The position numbers and the translations under genes were made by a program. Positions 1-12,978 of a stretch of 60,000 nt of DNA are shown piece after piece. Within the stretch, counting starts at the first letter, position 1. Each line of letters starts with the position of its first letter. The notes below the pieces were generated by a model that saw only the letters and a program-made list of their open reading frames with translations, made no database searches and was not told where the DNA came from. This DNA is from Antedon mediterranea (Eukaryota > Echinodermata > Crinoidea > Comatulida > Antedonidae): contig NC_092670.1 of assembly GCF_964355755.1 (NCBI RefSeq), forward strand, positions 13,889,201 to 13,949,200, in the 5' to 3' direction.

Positions 1-159
1 TAATCTTCTTCATGTCTACTCTACTGGTAGATATTAGAGAACATTAATGTTCACGTCTGGACGGGCAAAGTTATGTCCGCTCAGATGTAGCAATTTTTAA
101 TAATGCTGCGTCTTTTGAAAGGTAACTCTATACTACAAACCAAAGAGAGCGTGACAAAC

Positions 160-471
160 CTCTTGGCATACAATAAACACCAGCATCATTGTGGTGACCA
201 CAAGACGATGTCTGTCCTACATGATCGCATAGATCTAATCTTCTTTCATTTCCATTACATTGGACACGGCTCAAGTGTATCGGACCAATTCCTTCACCGA
301 ATTCAGCTCCTGCGACAGAGGACAAAGCACCCGGGAAGTCCAGCTGACGACAGACAACTGTTGCTTCGTTTTGGTCCCAGCCGTCATCACAGACTGTTCC
401 CCACTGACCGTTCCTAAGTATCTCAACACGACCCTCATTTTCCAATGTTCCTCCTACCAATCGAATTTTAG
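160..471 (-). CDS. SRCR domain 10 exon (gene A), last in window
   Basis: 312 bases. [44 protein letters not shown]; donor GTTTGT, weaker than the others but the same in copy B. By analogy with copy B, more SRCR exons should lie to the left of the window. Confidence 0.9.
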
Positions 472-3400
472 CTGGATATAGAATGGAAACGTGCGGTACA
501 CATGTTTATTATCTTTTATCACATATTATATCATTATAATAAATGTAAATTAATCTAAGTAAAAAATATACCTCAATGTTGGCCTTTTCACCTTTCCGAT
601 CAAGTGATTAGATTTGAGAACATATACAATCTATTTATGTTTATCAAATAAATATATGAACACATATAATTGTGATCTTACAATTTCCAATGCAAACTGC
701 GCCAGCATCTTCTCCGTGATTGCAGTTATGGCTTCCTATGTCTCTGCTGTTACAATCGAAAATACTGCTTTCTGTACCAGAACAATTTACATCGTCAAGC
801 CAAATGAGGTTACTTCCTGCACCATACGTGGCACGACCTGGGGCTTCAATGGCTTCCGTATAGCCTAGCTGACGACATACTACTGTGGCGTCCGGTATAC
901 CCCAGCCATCGTCACAAACGGTTCCCCATTCCCCGTTATGGTAGATCTCTACTCGTCCTTCATTTTGGCCTGATCCACCAACAAGACGAACAACATCTTT
1001 GGGGAAAAATTATTAAAATAGATACAAATACTATAATACTCGGTGTAAAAGAAATATGTTGTCTATGGAAAAATATTGCATCCTTACAAGAAATTATGAG
1101 TGGTAAATTAATTTTGAAATATTAACGCACAAGAAGAAATATCAATCAGCCACAACAAAAGATAAGGAAGCATTGGTCATCAAATTGACGGAAAGTAGTG
1201 CAGGGCAGAAAAAAATTGTCGGACAAAGAGTCGACCATAATAAATCAACGTTCACACGTGACAAAGGAAGTACAGTACTTGTTGTATTGTTGAGCGAAAT
1301 CTGAAGTCAATACGCAAAACAGAGATTCATTCTAGTAAAACCCACCATTAGTAAAACAAATGACACCAGCATCTTCGTAATGTGCACAGTTGTGAACTCC
1401 AAGCCCATTGTGGCTACAATTCCCGAGGGAGTGTTCTGCTCCAGTGCAACCAACATTGTCTAGAAGAATATTTCCAGTGCCTTGCCCAAATGATCCAGTT
1501 ACCGTTACTCGTTCTGCCTAAGTACACATCATAATTGTTTGAGTCGTGTTGTTCGACATCAGTCCAAAATACGCAGACGCATTTTGGAAAGAAGCGCGTA
1601 TTTTAGATTAAGTATAACGCCCTCAAGCTGACATTTTGGAAAAAAAATCTGTGTATTTTGGACTGATGTTCACCAACCCAAATCAATAGTTTTGGTAGTT
1701 ACTTATAGATAAACACACAATGAATATATGTGTATGTTTTACTGTAAATAACATGTAAATCCTGAGAGTGTTTTGGCTGTTTCTACAGATGTTCTTAAGA
1801 ACATGTTTATCTTACCCGCTCATAACCTAGTTCTTTGCAAACCACATCACCGTCATTCCGATCCCAGCTGTCATCGCACACTGTTCCCCATGCACCTTCC
1901 GCATATACCTCAACACGTCCCTCCGATGGTATAGCTCCTTCTGCTAGGCGAACTAATTAAATAGAGGGAATTCAATATTTAAGTTTCCAACTGTGTGAGT
2001 GCCTGAATATTGTTAGGAAATTGTATGATAAATATTTACCTTTAAGATTGCAAACTACACTGACATCTTCTGAGTTCTGACAATTATGAACTCCAATGCC
2101 TAAATGTGGGCATTCTGATATTCTTGACTCATTACCGTTGCAGCGTAGATTATCTAAAATAACCGGAATTGAGCCTACACCAAATCGAGAATTTCGGTAA
2201 AAAGTCAATGCTTCCCAGAAGCCTAAATGTCTACAGACAACATGAGCGTCATCAATGTCGAAGTCATCGTCACAGACGGTGCCCCATCGTCCATCAAGGA
2301 ATACCTCAACACGTCCTTCTGTTTCTTTGTTACCATCAACCAGACGAACTACATGAAACAAGAAACACAATGTGGTAGAATGACGTTAAATAAATTTTGT
2401 TTATAAAGTTCTAGTTTTTAACCAATCAAAATAGGTCATACACATGAATGACTTACTATTATTTTCACAAACTGCACTAGCGTCTTTATGGTGACCACAT
2501 ATATCAAGGTTCAAACTGTTTCGCGGACACTCAACCAATTGTGTCTCCTGACCAGAGCAATCGACGTTGTTCATGACTATGTCACCAGTGCCTTGACCAT
2601 ACATCGCCCGACAAGGAGCTGATACAACGTTCGGGTATCCTAGCTGACGGCAAACCACCTGGGCATCGAGTATGCCCCATGAGTCATCACATACAGTGCC
2701 CCATTCTCCTGAAAGGTTAACTTCAACTCTGCCTTCATACGGAACATCGCCGCCAACAAGTCGAACGGAAGCTGAAAATAACATTAGGCACATGGTAGTT
2801 TGATTTGTTATTATCTATTCAGTGTCTATAAAACTAAGATATTTTTTTCTAGACACTAGGATAAGTTGAGTAACACACATCCAACAAGTGCACGTAAATT
2901 ATTCGTCAATTACAAAATGGAAAACCAGCACGTATGCATTGGTTTATCAATGAACAATTGGCAAGTCTTCTATAAGACAGCAATTATAGTTTGAACCAGT
3001 CGAGCGAATACCAATGTAATTTAATAACGTACATGAATTTAAGCAGATAACCCCCGCATGATCATTTTGTGTACAGTGATTGACGCCTGGCTGTGTGTGA
3101 CCACAATTGATCAATCGGCTTTCAGTTCCTAAGCAGGCTACGTTGTCTAGGAGTATATCTCCAGACCCATAACCAAACTGACTTCCTCCGTCAACGGCTT
3201 GTAGAGCCCCAGTAAAGCCAAGTTCTCGGCACACAACAAGTGCGTCGTCGATTCCCCAGTCGTCATCGCATATGGTTCCCCATTCTCCGTTCCAGAAAAC
3301 TTCTACAACGCCCTCTAGAGCATTCCCACCACCAACAAGACGAACTGCAGAAGAAGAATGAAACCTATAACAGTGATTACACTTTAAACAAAATGAATTC

Positions 3401-6400
3401 CCTGTCCACCATTGTAACAAATAACTGATATTAACAAGTTAAAATCGGCACTCCCTACTGTTGGTATGACCACTCACTGAAATGGTTGGGCCTTACTACC
3501 TGGAATTGTTCGAATTGTAACGTTTTATTGAGGGGCACATCTTTGTTTAACTTTGCCTCTATTTCTTGGATACAAGTTACACAGTAAAGTAAGTTAACAC
3601 AGTAAAAGCTCAGTAAACAAACTGTGTGAATACATGCAAAACCTAGTGGAAAAAAAGAGTGGTATTACGGGGCGCATTTTGGAACATTTTTCATTTAGTT
3701 TTTTGAACCATGACCCAAACATCTTACTCTGCAAGATACATACCGCCTTTCATACAATGTACACCGACATCTTGCTGATGGTTACAATTATTGATACCAA
3801 GTTCTGAATGACCACAATCCCCTAACGTCTCTTCGTAACCAGTACAATCGACCTGATCAAGAATGATTGGCCCACTTCCTGGTCCGTACGGAGACGAAAC
3901 CCCGTATGTGCGGATCGCACCGGGTGTGTCAATTTGACGGCACACAACTCGAGCGTCGTTTAAGTCCCAGGATGTACCGCATATTGTTCCCCATTGGTTG
4001 TTGTAGGAAACCTCAACTCTACCATCATATGGGGATGTTCCGTTAATCAATCGTATGCCACCTACAAAATAAATACACTCTATAATGTAGTATTCGGTTG
4101 ATACTAAGTATTACAGTACGACGAGGTGATTACCATAAGTAAACAGCACACTAGGTAGAGAACAATGTTATAATCCTTTTTTTTTCTGGTGCAAGAATGA
4201 TATAGTCGATTCGTCCTAATTAACGCTACTGTCAGTCTCTTTGGTTATAATATACACATTATTTGTGAAAGTCTAGAAACTTTATTAAATTCAGATTGAC
4301 CTTGTTTACTGTTCCTACTATGATGATGACATTGCGAGATTATTATTACCATAGTTCAAGAGGAAAATAAACAAGCAAGAAAAAAATGCCTTACCTAACT
4401 GACAGGTTTTCCCAAAGTAACCGTTTTGACATGCGCATGTGTAAAAGCCATTTCCATCAATGCACTGCCCATCATTCAAACATGGATTTGATAAACACTC
4501 GTCCGTATCTTGTAAAATTAAAATAATACAAAATACACTTTAATAATTCAACTAGGAGTTATCTAAAGAAACATTTCCGTCGTGTGAATCAGATATTATG
4601 CTCACTTCTTTCACAATATGACCCATCAAAACCATCTGGACAATGACACGTGAATGCATTGACGTCATCAGTACAAGTTCCACCATTAAAGCACGGCTGA
4701 GGTTGGCATTCGTCTATATCTGTATTTTGAATAAAGAAAAAATAACAATTAATACTTATAATAATATAAACAATAATTCAATAGCTCTGTATAAAGTAAA
4801 TTTAGAATTATAATTATAGAATAACTAAAATGTATTTATAAAGTCCCACATAGCACCCTGTATTAAAGTTTGATGCTCTAACGAAATGTAACAATAATAA
4901 TTATGTTTCATACATTCGCTTTACATAAAAAGTTATTTATTAATGTCACACGTGGCACTCCATATACCAAGGAAATTAACGTTTTTTAAAAGTAGGTTCG
5001 TTACTTGTTTCACAAGATTCTCCATCGTAGCCTTGCACACAGTCGCATTTGTAACTGTTGATCCAGTCGTGGCATGTTCCACCATGTTGACATGGATTAT
5101 TTTCACATTCGTCAATATCTGTAAAATCACATTTTATAACAATTTTAAACAATATGGTTTATGAATCTAATGAAATAGATGAATATAAATGCCCAAAATG
5201 CCTTCCATACATTAAACTTTATAGAGATCCAGTAGGCCCTATGGATTCGTTTCCTATTGGTCCCCATCTCCAAATCCCAATAGTGAATGCAAATTGAATT
5301 GATTATTGTGAGAATAATAAACCGCAAGACAATCTAATGACAGGATAGAGCTCCAGAGATCAAAGCGTTTATCTGAGGCTGCGACACGATAAGTCCCACG
5401 TCCCCTAAACAGTTTGACTGATTTTCTATTGTCCAATTAGATTCCCCAAATGTTTTGTTAACACCGAGCCGCGGACAATATGTACATAATACCACACTGC
5501 TGCTGTTGGTATTTGCAGCCAGACATAAGATCAAGGGACTGTGGCGAGCGAGCACAGCGTCGTGTTGTTAGATTGCCCTGTTAAAAGTATCTACAATTTT
5601 GTGTTGAATAAAAATGTTATTTCATACTTGTATGGCATGTGTCTCCAGTAAACCCTGCTGCACATGTGCACTGGAAGCTGTTAACAAGGTCCAAACACGT
5701 TGCTCCGTTAAAGCATGGGTTATTAGAACAATTATCAATATCTGAAACATATAATATTGTATGTATTTAAGCCAACATTAGCCGACTGCAAACAAATTAC
5801 AGAAAATGAATATAGACTGGGATAAAAGGTTAACAAAATGAAATGTTTATATAACTGCATGTAACAAGTACGTCTGTAAATGAATGGAGTTTACCGTATT
5901 CACACAATCTACCATTGAATCCAAAAACGCAATCACACGCAAAGCGTCCTACTCCGTCAGTGCATGTACCACCATGTAAACAGGGGTTAGAGAGGCATTC
6001 GTCGATTTCTAAACACAAATTAAAGTAAAATGAATGTTCACGGACAAATCTAACAGGCACATAGAATTAATAGGCGCAAAAAAAACCAATTACGGGGTGC
6101 CGCTTAAGCCATGTATAATTATGTCTTCAAAGTGAGCATTGTTAGAATGACGTTCTGTAGATGGTGACATAAAATAGAGGTTTGCCTTGACCACGACGAT
6201 ACAGACTAATGTTTCCTCAGTGTGTTACTATGTTTATATTCAATTCATTTTTTTATTAAGAAATATAGTAATCTAAACTATACTATGCTGTACCGTACCT
6301 GTATCGCAAAGAATCCCTTCATAACCAATATGACAGGTGCAGTTGAAGCCGTCAACCATGTCAAGACATTCTCCATTCAGACACGGAAAGGAGAGACACT

Positions 6401-9400
6401 CGTCACGTTCTGTTTAAAAAAAGAAACATAAATGGTTCAATTAAAAAAAGTAAACGTAAAAGCAGTTAGTATCTTGATTAAATGTCCTTAACGGCGCCCC
6501 GTACAATTACTAACATTGTTTGTGTACAAGGAAAGGGAATCGCGTCACAAACAACTGGTTAAAAATTTGACCGCACTGATATTACTCTAACCAAGGTAAT
6601 CTAACAACAGGATGCTGGGCTTCGGAGATCAAAGGGGTTATATGTGGCTGCGAAACGATCTGTTCCACGCCTCTTAAGAATAATGTACATTATAGTACTG
6701 TTTGTATTTGTCAGACATAAGATCAAAGGAATGTTACAAGTTCCTATCTTGGCAAGGCGAGCTCAGTGCCCTGTTGTTAGATTGACTTGATATAACATAC
6801 CATCTCATGAGAGTGGACTGGAAGGTAAAACCTGACTTATACAGTCAAGTAAACAAAAACGATTCAGCGACAACTTACCAACTTCGCACCGGTCGCCAAA
6901 ATAACCGGGTGGGCAGACACACTCGTACTTGTTGACAAGATCGAGACAGGTTCCTCTGACACAGGGGTTTAAGGAGCATTCATTAAAGTTAGTCTCACAT
7001 GTTACGTCTATGAAACCTGGACGACAAGTGCAGGAGAAGCTACCAATGTTGTTGACGCAAGTGGCGTTATTCTTACAGGGGTTACTGGAACACTCATCGG
7101 TATCTGAAAAATTGATTAAAACAAATATAATCTAATAACAAAAACACATGATGATAATTTGTATTAATGACAAATGTAACATCCTTTAAAACGATCACTT
7201 TTTGTAAAACAAAATAAGTGTATCATCAAACTTTTTCCTTGTTTACGTACACAAGTGTATATTTATTTTGTTTTAGAACACTATTTCTTTTAATAGTTTT
7301 AATATGATATTATTATGTAAAAATAGTTTACTGTGTACTATAAAAGAGTTATTCGTTACCTATTTCACACAAATCTCCATGAAAACCAGTACTACAGTCA
7401 CAGGTAAAGCGATTTAGTTCATTATTACAAATTCCATTATGTGTGCATGGGTCGGAGTCGCACTCATTGATCTCTGTAATAACGATACATTAATTAAGTA
7501 TTTGTTATATGCAAGACGATAAAAAAATGCCTTCCTTCACCATATATATTTAAATGTATACAAAGGAAAAGGACACGCAAGTTACCTTCATTACACCTCT
7601 CTCCTGTATAGCCTCCGATACAGACACATGAGTACCTGTTGACCAGATCAACACATTCAGCGCCATTGAAACAGGGATTGGACGAGCATTCATTCAATTC
7701 TGCAATAACAAGTGTACACATTGAAAATGAGTGTTTTTTTAAATTGGATACAGAATTTGGTAAGCGCCCTTTGCCACATCTCTCCTTCTTCACCTCACCT
7801 AGGCATATAATATTGTCGACTAATTCTTACCTATACCACAGAACAGCCCTGTATACCCCGGGAAACACTGACATTGAAAGCCATTAAGTTCATCAATGCA
7901 AGAACCATTTTTACAAGGTGATGATGCACACTCGTCAATATCTGAAAAAAATAACAAATTCACTTTATTTCGCAATTTGTACCGGTAAGTTGTAAAAGTG
8001 CTATGGCGTAATGGTAATGGTTATCAAACCAAGGCAACAATAGGACATTGAGCTCGCCTTGTCAAATGAAGTTCTTTGATCGTATGTAAAGCTGCGAAAA
8101 ATACCAACAGCACTGTGTACAGATATTACTTTACGTCCCATTGCATCGGCCTCATTGCGGGCGTGGCGAAAAACCGTTTGTCATGTGTACGTTAAAAATG
8201 GTGACCATGGTACTAAATCTCTCTCAAATATTAAAAAAAAAACGGGAAGAAGTCGACGGGTTTCGAAACTGATACCACTGAGCCGACTTGCAGAAAACCA
8301 TTTATACAACCTATTTTCAAGTATTCATGAATAATGATAATCGATAATCAATAATTATAGAATATAGCAGAGGGACGCACAAGCATTGATTTAGATGCCC
8401 AAGATCAAGGTAAATAATTGAAAATGAATAAGAATAATTCGTCTTGTATATACTGGGCCTTCTGATAGAACAGTCGGCATATCACCCAGTATAAGAGTCG
8501 GGTCAACAAAGCAAATAATAAATAAATTATAAATACGTCCAAATCACGTCAGTATTTAATAGAATAGTTGTATACTAAACAAAGTATCTTACCGTGCTCA
8601 CAGAAAATGCCGTTATAACCGGGCATGCAATTACAACTGTATCCGTTAATATCGTCGATACAGGTTCCTCCGTTTGTACATGGGAATGATCTACATTCAT
8701 TGATATCTGTCAAAATAAATAATTATTAAAAACTAATTTACAGAAAGATTTAAACTACCATCCTGCACCGTGCGTTGCTTATACATCAGAATAAACACAC
8801 GGCGGGAATTGTATGTCTGGGAAACCAAATGTGTATAAAGGATTGGTTTTTGGCTTTCCCGTACCTCGGTAATTTCTCCTTTTGGAATTACCGGTACCGC
8901 TGCTCCCATAACAATACAGAGCACTGAACCCCCTTCCCTCACCTAACCATAATATAATAATAATTCGTTTAGAATGCGTACAGAAGGTAGATTTTGATAG
9001 TAGTGGAGATTGGTACATCAGGCTCTATGGAACACTAGCTGTTTTGCGATGAGATACAACTGTTGCAGGAACATTGCTTTCTACTGCATACACATACAAA
9101 TTATATAAAATCACATTGATTCCTTACTAAGTTCACAGATAAGCCCAATGAAACCAGGTGTGCAGTGACAATAGTACCCGTCTATGAAATCTTGACATGT
9201 ACCTTGGTTTTTGCACGGATTGGAAAAGCATTCATCAATCTCTATAATAAAATAAGAAGATATGTTAACGTGGTATGTACAGCACATGGTAGTGAATGAA
9301 TTCGGTAAGTTTGTTTAATATGTATTGATATTATTAGTTCAAGTTGCTGTCAGGTTAAGTCATGTATTGTGCGAATATAAGGAAAAGTGCTTTCTTCTAT

Positions 9401-12400
9401 TCTAAGGCACAGTTTTGGTGTTTTCTAGGTACAGCCGACGTATGCTTCAGATCTTCGCACTTCTCTAATAATAGTGTACTACAGTAGCCTTTCTTGATAT
9501 TTACAATGATGAATAATGTGACGTCACAAAAGATGAAAAACCGTGAAAATAGTTACCATCCTCGCAGTTAGTTCCTTCGTAGCCACGCGCACAAATACAG
9601 ACATACCCAACTACCGTATTGTTGCATGTTGCTCCATTAGCACAGGGCTGAGACACACATTCATCTAAGATACAAATGAAATCACAGCATGAATTAGATT
9701 TTATCAATTTATGACGTCATAAATGATAGAAAGAATATAAGCAAGTCTTACCTATATCGTGGCATATAGCGCTAGCATCATGACCATGCGCACACGTGTC
9801 GCCGACAGTCGTCTTTCGTCTGCAATTCAATATAGAAGACTCATTTCCATTACAATCCAAATCCTCCAACAATACATTCTCAAGCACGCCTTCTCCGAAA
9901 TAACTTCCAACTGGAGCTGACATAGCGCCTGGAAAACCGAGGCTATTACATAAGACATTGGCGTCATCTAAGCCCCAGCCATTGTCACAGACCCTACCCC
10001 ACAACCCATTTAAAAATACCTCAACGCGTCCTTTACGATCAGTCGTTCCATTAACTAATCGAACTGTTGGGAAGAAAAGAAATCACAAAATAAAAGTATA
10101 GGTATTATACAAATCAAATACCGTCTACTCATGGGATTACTTATCTCATTGACTTGCGATAGTCAGTTATGTTATCCAATGACATTTGCAGAATTAGGTG
10201 AAACAAATCAAGTATAACCAAAGAGAAAAAGTCATAGATTTGTCATTTAAAAATTCGAACTTTCGGTGATTGAATTATTACGGAGTTTTGCACCCATCAG
10301 TGAATTAAAATGTTGAGGCCTATGCCTACAATACTTACATGGCTTCTTACACACCACACTAGCTATTGTTTTCTCCGGTTCGCAGGTAGATGACATACCA
10401 GAAATACTTGGATTACACTCCCTCAGATGCCCCTCTGAACCTGCACAATCAACCTTACTACATTTCACAGGCCCAGAACTTGGTTCGAACTCATCAACGA
10501 AGGCCTGCCGTTGAGATCCTGGGTACCCTAGTGTATGGCAGACTATGTCGGCATCGAGCAGCGTCCAATCATCATCACATATAGTACCCCAGTCTGTCCC
10601 GTGGTTTACTTCTACTATCCCACTGTATGTATCACCATTCACTAAACGAACTACGGGAACAAACAATACAGTGTATGACAAGTCAACATTTTTAAAGAAA
10701 GAATCGTGTGTTGGCAACATCGAGCACTATGTAAATGCCTTATTCACATCTTTTAAACCTTAACCGAAGCCGTATTTAAAACACTGCGCGGCCACTGGAT
10801 GTGTAGTAGATTTGGTACAAACCAATAATATTTTACAAAAGCAGAGGTAAAAACGGTTAGAAATATAGTCTACTTTTGCGAACCGCAGCAGCTCTTTAAA
10901 TCCACCATCATAAGCTTGGTTCCCACTAGAACGTAACGCAAGGACGTAAACGCAACATAAGCGTGTTGACCAATGACAAGCGAAGTTATAGACAGTTAGC
11001 TTTCACAAGCGAATAAGCCATCGCTTGTGATTGGTAAATTCACTTGCGTTGCGTTACGTCCTTGCGTTGCGTCGCTAGTGGGAACCACGCTTAAATTGAA
11101 ATTGTTGTTTGACTAATATCTGCCCAGTATCAAAGGCATATTTCGTACCAAGAATCATGTGCACTAGAACACGTACACGGTATGTTCATTTCTATCCATT
11201 TAGTTTATAAAACAATGTTCCAACACTTGGTATGGCCGCCCATACGATGCCATGCCATGCGTGCAAAAATAGGCCTACTGTAATTATTTACAACAATATT
11301 TATGCAAACTGACAACCACCAACACATTTATTAAATTATATTATGACTTATCCAAAAAGTTCCAATAACCCAATTTTATTATTGATCAGATTATAAATCA
11401 ACTGATTTGTAAATCCTCGCCGAAAGCAAAGGTCTACTTAAAAGGCTCAAGTGAGATGTTAGGTGCCATAGAAAACGTATAAATCAATTTTTTTTTTAAG
11501 AAAACAAACCTATAAAATGAACACCCGTAGTGGTACAATTTAATTGTAGTTACACAAGTTTTACAATAGTTGTACTTGTTTCTCACTTATCATTCTCTTG
11601 TATTTCAAAATGAAATTTGTCGTCTAAAATATATTTGTGATGATCTACAGTTTCTCATGCACGCAGGTAATTTGCAATCATGACGCGATGGCTGTGTCTT
11701 TCGTCCTAGTGTGAGAAAGAAACACCAGCGATCATAGCATACATGCCTGACAGTCAAATTAAATGGGATCAAACAAAACATGGGTGTAAAAGATAAATAC
11801 AACAATGTAAAATAATGAATATAGGCCTAGATAAGACAAAACTGTAAGGTGTTCAGTGTTTAATGGGAGCTGTCATCAGCCAATTTGGTGTGATGCATGA
11901 CGTGATTTAAGTCTATAGCAAAGATTGGTTAGTATGTTACAAAAAAAAACGGTAAGATAGAAAGAAAACATGTTTAAAAACGTACACGCAAAGTAACTTA
12001 TTTTGACCATTCAGAAGCGACATATCAGAACTGCCACCTGTAATTGGTCATCAAATTACGTGCGCGTTACCTTCAAGATCTTGACAAATAATGCCAGCAT
12101 AAGTTTCAATTCCAGAACAGCAGATGTCAGACCGGCACACTTGGAGTTTACAAGTAGCAAGGGTATATGAATACGTTCCACACTTAATACTTTCGTAGGA
12201 GATATAAGTACTGACACCGTCGCCCTTAAACATAAACAAGCGTTTGATTAAACATTACAGTTAGGCTACCACGAATCTGATCACCTCATGGAATTATGTC
12301 TGACGTATCATACATGTAGCCAGATTATGTCTGTATGATATATGTTAGGTTAGGCTTATGGTCGGTAACAGGCGTCACATGTGAAATATTTGCCTATGAT

Positions 12401-12638
12401 ACTGGATAAATTATACTGTATTTACAGTACAGAGAATCGTCATATAAAAATGTATAATGTCTGTGATACCGGAGCACAATCATGGTTACACACTTACGTA
12501 AAATATTTCGTAAAAAGTTTTGCTAATTAATGAAAGTTGAGATAGCATAGCACATGTATACATGATATAGACAGTTACAGATAAATATTCTCTTTTTCTT
12601 GCTCCTGTAACATGTAAATAGGCCTGATCGAACATTGT

Positions 12639-12701
<63 letters not shown>

Positions 12702-12896
12702 CAATGATGTTGCGTAGCACTGTGTAAATTATATATAAATCATACTGTAAATTATAGAAACAGTGCTCATATTCGGAACATGATCTCATAATCGCGTCGA
12801 GCATAGCTCATTGGCGAAAGTTCCGGAACTTTCGCCAATGAGCTATGCTCGGATCATGTTCCGAATATGAGCACTGTTTCTATAATTTACAGTATG

Positions 12897-12978
<82 letters not shown>

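Noticed and set aside
103-417. Plus-strand frames opposite SRCR exons (here and at each copy)
   Set aside because: Shadow frames of real minus-strand exons that have splice sites, cysteine patterns and correct phases.
3660-3680. Short ACGGGGCGC / GGCGCCCCGT motif recurring at about 3664, 6092, 6490 and 29186
   Set aside because: Too short to define an element; possibly debris of one transposon family.
8240-8300. Possible tRNA-derived SINE head (minus strand GGCTCAGTGGTATCAG and a TTTCGAAACC box)
   Set aside because: The two boxes are too close for a tRNA and no stem structure could be drawn; kept only as a suspicion.
11605-11805. 66-codon minus frame in the SRCR1-SRCR2 intron, identical in both copies, preceded by a fair acceptor
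   Set aside because: No domain resemblance, and introns are nearly as conserved as exons between the copies, so identity is not evidence of coding. An unusual extra exon cannot be excluded.
12486-12804. Minus-strand frames rich in IYIYIY
   Set aside because: Translation of the (AT)n tract and its flanking palindrome; absent from copy B.
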